Below are positions 1 to 3,750 of a DNA stretch of 8,087 nt, piece after piece. The position numbers and the translations under genes were made by a program. The notes beneath the pieces are model-generated. The model made no database searches and had not been told where the DNA came from. It worked only from the letters and a program-made list of their open reading frames with translations. This stretch comes from an uncultured Eubacteriales bacterium (GTDB taxonomy: Bacteria > Bacillota > Clostridia > Oscillospirales > Oscillospiraceae), in NCBI GenBank assembly GCA_902461475.1, contig CABPXX010000047.1:1-8087 (forward strand). The letters run 5' to 3'. Each line of letters begins with the position of its first letter. The first letter of the stretch is position 1.

Positions 1-455
1 CCCGGCGAACCATTGAGTGCGGGGTGTGCGGACTCCCCGCCGGATACGGCTCCCCCGACTTCGGGGAGAACGCCGAGGGCATCTTCTCCCAGTACCTGTT
101 TGCGGTTCCCGCTGTCAAGGCAGTGGCCTTCGGCGCTGGTACCGCCTTCTCCCTCATGCGGGGCTCCGAGGCCAACGACCCCCTGTACGTGGACGAACAT
201 GGAAACGTGGGGGCGGAGCAGAACTGCGCGGGCGGCATCAACGGCGGCATCACCAACGGCATGCCCCTGGTGTTCGAGGTGACCATGCGCCCCACTCCCT
301 CCATTGCCCGCACCCAATTTACCATTGATATGCGCCGCATGGAAAATGCGGAGCTGGAGCTCCAGGGGCGGCACGACCCCTGTGTGGTCCCCCGGGCGGT
401 CCCCGTCATTGAGGCCGCCGCAGCCCTGGCCGCCTGCCAGCTGCTGGGAATTTGA
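1..455 (+). CDS. aroC: Chorismate synthase, C-terminal part (5' end outside window)
   Basis: Chorismate synthase converts 5-enolpyruvylshikimate-3-phosphate to chorismate in the cytoplasm, using reduced FMN; this is the last common step of aromatic synthesis. The frame is open from the left edge (first full codon at 3) and ends with TGA at 453-455, giving about 150 residues of a family usually near 350-390. Seen directly: an ECGVCGLPAGYGSP stretch matching the family's central region, the glycine-rich FMN/substrate block GGINGGITNGMP followed by RPTPSI, and the C-terminal signature GRHDPCVVPRAVPV, whose Asp lies in the catalytic region of known enzymes. The GTG at 24 is internal to the domain and not a start. 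The next gene, pheA, starts 49 bp downstream in the same direction and uses chorismate, so a shared operon is likely. Identification is secure; only the N-terminus is missing. Confidence 0.96.
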   Translation, partial: RRTIECGVCGLPAGYGSPDFGENAEGIFSQYLFAVPAVKAVAFGAGTAFSLMRGSEANDPLYVDEHGNVGAEQNCAGGINGGITNGMPLVFEVTMRPTPSIARTQFTIDMRRMENAELELQGRHDPCVVPRAVPVIEAAAALAACQLLGI

Positions 456-458
456 TCT

Positions 459-475
459 CTCGCCGAGACGGCGAG
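459..475 (+). other. Small intercistronic hairpin between aroC and pheA
   Basis: CTCGCC (459-464) pairs perfectly with GGCGAG (470-475) around a GAGAC loop. No T-run follows, so it is not an intrinsic terminator. It may stabilise the 3' end of the aroC message or act as a processing site, or it may be chance in GC-rich DNA. Confidence 0.3.
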
Positions 476-491
476 GGAAGTGAAGAAGTTT

Positions 492-496
492 GGAGG
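492..496 (+). promoter_or_regulatory. Ribosome binding site deciding the pheA start
   Basis: GGAGG lies 8 nt upstream of ATG 505. The upstream in-frame TTG at 490 would place this site inside the gene and has no good site of its own, so ATG 505 is preferred. Confidence 0.8.
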
Positions 497-504
497 CCAT
501 TCCC

Positions 505-1668
505 ATGGATGAATTGCAGCAGTATAGAGAGGAAATCGACCGCATTGACCGACAGATGGTAGAGCTGTTCCGCCAGCGCATGGCGGTGACCGGACAGGTG
601 GGCCAGTACAAGCTGGAGCGAGGCATCCCGGGGCTGGACGCTCAGAGAGAGCGCCAAGTGCTCCAGGACAAGGCCCGTCTGGTGGAGGGGGACCTGCGCC
701 CCGGCGTCACCACCCTCTTTCAGACCATGATGTCCATCTCCCGCCGCCAACAGCGGGACCTGACCCGGGAACGGGCGGATAACCCCGGTGTTCCCCGGTT
801 TGTCCAGGCCCTGTCCCAGATGCGGGAGCCCATCCACAACCCCCGGGTGGTGTTCCAGGGCGAGCCTGGAGCGTACAGCGAACAGGCCTGTGTCAACTTC
901 TTTGGCGAAGGGGTCCAGGCCACCGGGCTGCCCCAGTTTGAAGACACTTTTCTGGCCCTGAAAGAGGGCCGGGCGGACTACGCGGTGCTCCCCATTGAAA
1001 ATAGCTCCACCGGCGCCATCCGCCAAATCTACGATCTGCTGTCGGAATACGATTTCTTCCTGGTGGGGGAGACCACAGTGAAGGTGGACCACTGCCTCAT
1101 GGCCCTGCCTGGGGCCACCCTGGACACCATCACCCACGTGTACTCCCACGAACAGGGCCTGCTGCAAAGCGCCAAATTTCTAAGCCAACACCCCAACTGG
1201 CGGCCCATGACCCAGTCGGACACCGCCGGGTCGGCCAAGATGGTGGCCGAGAGCGGCGACCTGACAAAAGCCGCCCTGTGCTCGGCCCGGGCCGCCCAAA
1301 TCTACGGGCTGAACATCCTGGTCTGTCCCGCCAACGACAACCCCCACAACACCACCCGCTTTGTGGTGGTCTCTCCCCAGGTGGAGCTGCGGGAGGGCGC
1401 TGACAAGATCAGCACCGTCTTTCTCCTCCCCCATGAGGCGGGCTCCCTCCATGAGATTCTCACCATCTTCGCCGTTCACGGCCTGAACATGGTGAAGCTG
1501 GAATCCCGCCCCCTGCCCCAGCACAGCTGGGAGTACATGTTCTTCTTGGAGTTCACCGGGAACCTGAACACCCCGGAGATCCCCGATGTGCTCCATGAGC
1601 TGTCCCAGACCACCGGAGACTTCCGGGTACTTGGCAACTTCGTGTCGAATTTGGAGGAAGAAGCATGA
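505..1668 (+). CDS. pheA: Bifunctional chorismate mutase / prephenate dehydratase (P-protein)
   Basis: This cytoplasmic enzyme turns chorismate into prephenate and then phenylpyruvate, the committed route to phenylalanine. From ATG 505 it has 387 residues, close to the E. coli P-protein length. Residues 1-90 are an AroQ-class chorismate mutase: aligned by eye to E. coli, R8, R25, K36, D45, R48, E49, S79 and Q83 match active-site R11, R28, K39, D48, R51, E52, S84 and Q88. Residues 113-290 are prephenate dehydratase, with FQGEPGAYSE, the LPIENSSTG loop and the catalytic T284-R285-F286 motif. Residues 301-380 are an ACT domain with ESRP at 333-336, the phenylalanine-sensing motif; the partner GALV-type motif reads AGSL (312-315). 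Feedback inhibition by phenylalanine is therefore likely but inferred. The stop codon overlaps the next start (ATGA, 1665-1668), pointing to coupled translation. Confidence 0.97.
   Translation: MDELQQYREEIDRIDRQMVELFRQRMAVTGQVGQYKLERGIPGLDAQRERQVLQDKARLVEGDLRPGVTTLFQTMMSISRRQQRDLTRERADNPGVPRFVQALSQMREPIHNPRVVFQGEPGAYSEQACVNFFGEGVQATGLPQFEDTFLALKEGRADYAVLPIENSSTGAIRQIYDLLSEYDFFLVGETTVKVDHCLMALPGATLDTITHVYSHEQGLLQSAKFLSQHPNWRPMTQSDTAGSAKMVAESGDLTKAALCSARAAQIYGLNILVCPANDNPHNTTRFVVVSPQVELREGADKISTVFLLPHEAGSLHEILTIFAVHGLNMVKLESRPLPQHSWEYMFFLEFTGNLNTPEIPDVLHELSQTTGDFRVLGNFVSNLEEEA
1653..1657 (+). promoter_or_regulatory. Ribosome binding site for the aroK-aroQ fusion
   Basis: GGAGG, inside the end of pheA, lies 7 nt before ATG 1665. 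It supports that start and independent re-initiation at the ATGA overlap. Confidence 0.75.
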
Positions 1669-2603
1669 AGAATATTATCCTCATTGGTATGATGGGCTGT
1701 GGAAAAACCACCGCCGGACATATGTTGGCCCAGCAGCTGGGCCGCCCCTTCGTGGACTGCGACGAGCTGATGGAGGGGACCACCGGGCGCACCATCTCCC
1801 AGATCTTCGCCCAGGACGGAGAACGGGGCTTCCGCTCCCTGGAGAGCCAGGTGCTGGAGCAGCTGAGCAGCCAGGAGGGGTTGGTCATCGCCACCGGCGG
1901 CGGGGCGGTGTTGTCCCGGAAAAATGTCATCTCTCTGCGCCACAACGGCATTCTGGTGTTCCTGGACCGCCCCATTGACGAGATCTGTGCCAGCCTGGAC
2001 ACCGAGGGCCGCCCCCTGGCCCAGGAGGGACACCACGCCTTTGTGGAGCGCCACCACCACCGTCTGCCCCTGTACCTGTCCGCCGCCGACGTGATCATCC
2101 AGGACTTTTCCACACCGGAGGCCACCGTTGCGGAAATTTTGGAGAAGATCTCCGAGGTGGGCAAGAAGTTCCTCATCATCAACGGCCCCAACCTGAACCT
2201 GTTGGGCAAGGGGGATGTGGAGCTGTACGGCCGGGAAAACCACGAAAACTACGCCTCTCTGTGCACCATGATCGAGGAGTACGCCAAGGTACATCACTCC
2301 ACCGCCACCTGCTACCAATCCAACCACGAGGGGGACATTGTGGACCAGATTCAGGCCGCCGACGGTGTCTACGACGCCATCATCATCAACCCCGCCGCCT
2401 ACGCCCACTACAGCTACGCCATTCTGGACGCCCTCCAGGCGGTGAACACCCCCGCCTTCGAGGTGCTCATCGGCAACATCCACACCCGGGAACCCTTCCG
2501 CTCGGTGTCTGTCACCGCCTCGGGGTGTGTGGGCCAGATCTACGGCCTGGGCCTCCAGGGCTACCTGCGGGCCATGGACTTCTTCCTCAAAGGGGGACAA
2601 TGA
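1665..2603 (+). CDS. aroK: Fused shikimate kinase / type II 3-dehydroquinate dehydratase-like protein
   Basis: The 312-residue protein joins two shikimate-pathway domains with almost no linker. Residues 1-165 are shikimate kinase, which phosphorylates shikimate with ATP: Walker A GMMGCGKTT (8-16), D31 and D33, R57 with E60, the GGG motif (78-80), lid R116 (RPL) and R133 with Y137 are all present. Residues 168-307 have the type II dehydroquinase fold signatures: NGPNLNLLG (173-181), QSNHEGD (218-224), INPAAY (241-246) and a GLGLQGY end. Aligned to M. tuberculosis AroQ, N12, Y24, N75, H81, D88, E99 and R112 are kept (N176, Y188, N242, H248, D255, E266, R279). Lid R19 is G183, catalytic H101 is L268 and S103 is G270. 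The kinase should work; dehydratase activity is doubtful. It overlaps pheA by 4 bp and reaches the aroE start, so co-expression with the pathway is clear. The symbol refers to the kinase half; the second half would be aroQ. Confidence 0.94.
   Translation: MKNIILIGMMGCGKTTAGHMLAQQLGRPFVDCDELMEGTTGRTISQIFAQDGERGFRSLESQVLEQLSSQEGLVIATGGGAVLSRKNVISLRHNGILVFLDRPIDEICASLDTEGRPLAQEGHHAFVERHHHRLPLYLSAADVIIQDFSTPEATVAEILEKISEVGKKFLIINGPNLNLLGKGDVELYGRENHENYASLCTMIEEYAKVHHSTATCYQSNHEGDIVDQIQAADGVYDAIIINPAAYAHYSYAILDALQAVNTPAFEVLIGNIHTREPFRSVSVTASGCVGQIYGLGLQGYLRAMDFFLKGGQ
2592..2596 (+). promoter_or_regulatory. Ribosome binding site deciding the aroE start
   Basis: AAAGGGGG ends at 2596. Spacing to ATG 2606 is 9 nt, while ATG 2600 (overlapping the previous stop as ATGA) is only 3 nt away. 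Spacing favours 2606; the overlap favours 2600. They differ by two residues. Confidence 0.55.
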
Positions 2604-2605
2604 CC

Positions 2606-3436
2606 ATGCTGCAAGTCATCGGTGATCCCATCTTCCACTCCAAATCCCCGGTCATCCAGACCACCATGCTGGACTACCTGGGGCTGGACATTCCCTACAC
2701 CCCCCACCTGGTGAAAAAGGGGGAGGTGGCCCAGTACCTGGCCCAGGCTGAGGTCCAGGGCGTCACCGGCTTCAACGCCACCATGCCCCACAAAGAGGAC
2801 CTGGTACCCCTGATGGACCAGCTGGGGGAGGAAGTGGAGCTGTACGGGGCGGTGAACACCGTCTGCCGCCGGGACGGAAAGTGGATCGGCCACAACACCG
2901 ACGGGGACGGCTGTCTGGAGTCCCTGGTGCACATGGGCATGTGGCCCGCCCGGCAGGTGGTACTGCTGGGGGCGGGCGGCGCTGCCCGGGCGGTGGCCCT
3001 GCGCCTGGCCCAGACCAAGGCCGAGCGCATCTGGGTGTGCAACCGCACCCTGCCCAAGGCCCACCAGCTGTGCCAGCTGGATGCCTCCGGCACCCTCATC
3101 CCCGTGGGCTTCGACCCCAGCACCCTCTCCGAGGTGTGCTCCCAGTCCCAGCTGGTTATCAACTGCACCAACCTGGGCATGGACGACTGCCCCCACCAGT
3201 TTGAGGACTTCTCCTTCCTGGATGCCCTTCCCAAGGACGCCGGGGTGATGGACCTCATCTACTACCCCGCCTGCACTGAACTGCTGCGTCAGGCCCAGAC
3301 CCGGGGCCTCAAGACCTGCAACGGCCTGCCCATGCTCATCTATCAGGCCATTTTCGCCCTGGAATACTTCTTAGACCGGCCTCTGCCCCGGTATGAGCTG
3401 GCCCAAGTGGTATTCGCCAAGCTGGGCCTGGTATAG
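2606..3436 (+). CDS. aroE: Shikimate dehydrogenase (NADP+)
   Basis: AroE reversibly reduces 3-dehydroshikimate to shikimate, the substrate of the kinase encoded just upstream. From ATG 2606 it has 276 residues, normal for AroE; ATG 2600 would add two. The N-terminal substrate domain shows SKSP (12-15), the catalytic lysine K63 in PHK, N84 in AVNT and the paired catalytic D99 in NTDG. The nucleotide-binding domain has the glycine-rich GAGGAAR loop (122-128) and NRT (146-148), the pattern that selects NADP over NAD. The C-terminal GLPMLIYQA (240-248) carries the conserved Gln (Q247) near the substrate. No residue looks lost. It is the last gene of the operon; no clear terminator follows its stop before the regulatory region downstream. 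Confidence 0.96.
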   Translation: MLQVIGDPIFHSKSPVIQTTMLDYLGLDIPYTPHLVKKGEVAQYLAQAEVQGVTGFNATMPHKEDLVPLMDQLGEEVELYGAVNTVCRRDGKWIGHNTDGDGCLESLVHMGMWPARQVVLLGAGGAARAVALRLAQTKAERIWVCNRTLPKAHQLCQLDASGTLIPVGFDPSTLSEVCSQSQLVINCTNLGMDDCPHQFEDFSFLDALPKDAGVMDLIYYPACTELLRQAQTRGLKTCNGLPMLIYQAIFALEYFLDRPLPRYELAQVVFAKLGLV

Positions 3437-3475
3437 ACAGAATGGACAATATAATTCATACAGTTTCATGAGATA

Positions 3476-3552
3476 TAACAATCCTTCTTTTGTTTACTTT
3501 TTCCATCTCCAGTGGTATACTGGTAGCAAGTGAACAACAAGAAGGATTGTTA
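3476..3552. repeat. Perfect 14-bp inverted repeat flanking a promoter
   Basis: TAACAATCCTTCTT (3476-3489) is the exact reverse complement of AAGAAGGATTGTTA (3539-3552). The 49-bp interval holds a whole -35/-10 promoter. Arm centres are 63 bp apart, about six helical turns. The promoter's own transcript would start near 3528 and contain only the right arm, so the repeat cannot be an RNA hairpin in that message. A DNA-level role fits better: a recombinase-invertible promoter, or paired sites for a looping regulator. No recombinase gene is visible in this window. Confidence 0.8.
3493..3521 (+). promoter_or_regulatory. Sigma-A-like promoter with extended -10 for the GH84 gene
   Basis: A -35 element TTTACT (3493-3498; four of six matches to TTGACA) is followed after 17 bp by TATACT (3516-3521; five of six), with an upstream TGG that makes it an extended -10 (TGn). 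The predicted start is near 3528. It points to the GH84 gene 220 bp away. A CCAGT/ACTGG dyad (3509-3513 / 3519-3523) straddles the -10 and could be an operator. Confidence 0.65.
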
Positions 3553-3556
3553 CCGT

Positions 3557-3574
3557 ATGGGCAAAACCAGATGA
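3557..3574 (+). other. Possible five-codon leader ORF (MGKTR)
   Basis: ATG 3557 through TGA 3572-3574 encodes Met-Gly-Lys-Thr-Arg. A purine-rich GAAGGA (3541-3546), part of the right inverted-repeat arm, lies about 10 nt upstream and could bind ribosomes. The ORF overlaps the 5' arm of the following hairpin (3566-3585), so a ribosome on it would interfere with that structure. It is very short and may be chance. Confidence 0.25.
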
Positions 3575-3631
3575 ACCGAAAGGGGGCGTATCTCTGTGAT
3601 ATGGGCCCCTTTGGTGTTGTCTGGTCTTTTT
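3566..3631 (+). terminator. Long hairpin with T-run: terminator or attenuator in the GH84 leader
   Basis: The arms pair almost continuously: 3566-3574 with 3617-3625, 3575-3577 with 3613-3615, AAAGGGG (3579-3585) with CCCCTTT (3606-3612), and 3587-3592 with 3598-3603 around a TCTGT loop. Single-base bulges and a small internal loop interrupt it. One nucleotide after the stem comes TTTTT (3627-3631), as in an intrinsic terminator. It lies between the promoter and the gene it should serve, so it could act as a conditional attenuator; it could also end read-through from aroE. The complement has TTTT on the other side, so it may work in both directions. Confidence 0.6.
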
Positions 3632-3634
3632 CGT

Positions 3635-3664
3635 CGGTACCTCTACCGTGGGAGTTCCCCACGG
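3635..3664 (+). other. Two mutually exclusive leader hairpins
   Basis: CGGTA (3635-3639) pairs with TACCG (3644-3648) over a 4-nt loop. CCGTGGG (3646-3652) pairs with CCCACGG (3658-3664) over a 5-nt loop. They share 3646-3648, so only one can form at a time. No T-run follows either. They may be part of a switching leader; function is not shown. Confidence 0.35.
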
Positions 3665-3734
3665 CGTCCATCTTGTCCCATCAGGAGGTGATACATCCCC
3701 CAAATTGTCCCGTACATCTTCACTTAAGGAGAAT

Positions 3735-3740
3735 AGGAGG
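3735..3740 (+). promoter_or_regulatory. Ribosome binding site of the GH84 gene
   Basis: AGGAGG lies 10 nt before ATG 3751, which opens directly into a lysine-rich signal peptide. This settles the start over upstream in-frame candidates reaching back to 3490. Confidence 0.8.
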
Positions 3741-3750
3741 AACATCAACC

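Larger units (their letters stand above)
3437..3750 (+). promoter_or_regulatory. Intergenic regulatory region between aroE and the GH84 gene
   Basis: This 314-bp stretch has no ordinary gene. In order it holds an AT-rich segment, an inverted repeat enclosing a promoter, a possible five-codon ORF, a long terminator-like hairpin, two competing short hairpins, an orphan Shine-Dalgarno-like element, and the ribosome site of the GH84 gene. The GH84 frame is open back to 3490, but a clear signal peptide begins at 3751, so this upstream stretch is read here as untranslated leader. Confidence 0.75.

Noticed and set aside
490..504. TTG 490 as the pheA start
   Set aside because: It would absorb the GGAGG site at 492-496 that is ideally spaced for ATG 505.
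406..1167. Minus-strand open frame opposite pheA
   Set aside because: It lies over conserved chorismate mutase and prephenate dehydratase codons and shows no domain of its own.
3561..3631. Cyclic-di-GMP riboswitch, suggested by GGCAAAACC-like sequence
   Set aside because: The second helix, tetraloop-receptor elements and the rest of the conserved core are not visible; the structure is a single long hairpin.
3705..3740. Leader gene starting at TTG 3705 behind the AGGAGGTGAT element
   Set aside because: Spacing from the GGAGG core is about 16 nt, the start is weak, and the frame runs into the GH84 start region.
3490..3750. In-frame upstream extension of the GH84 protein
   Set aside because: The promoter lies inside it, the signal peptide would become internal, and AGGAGG is correctly placed for ATG 3751.
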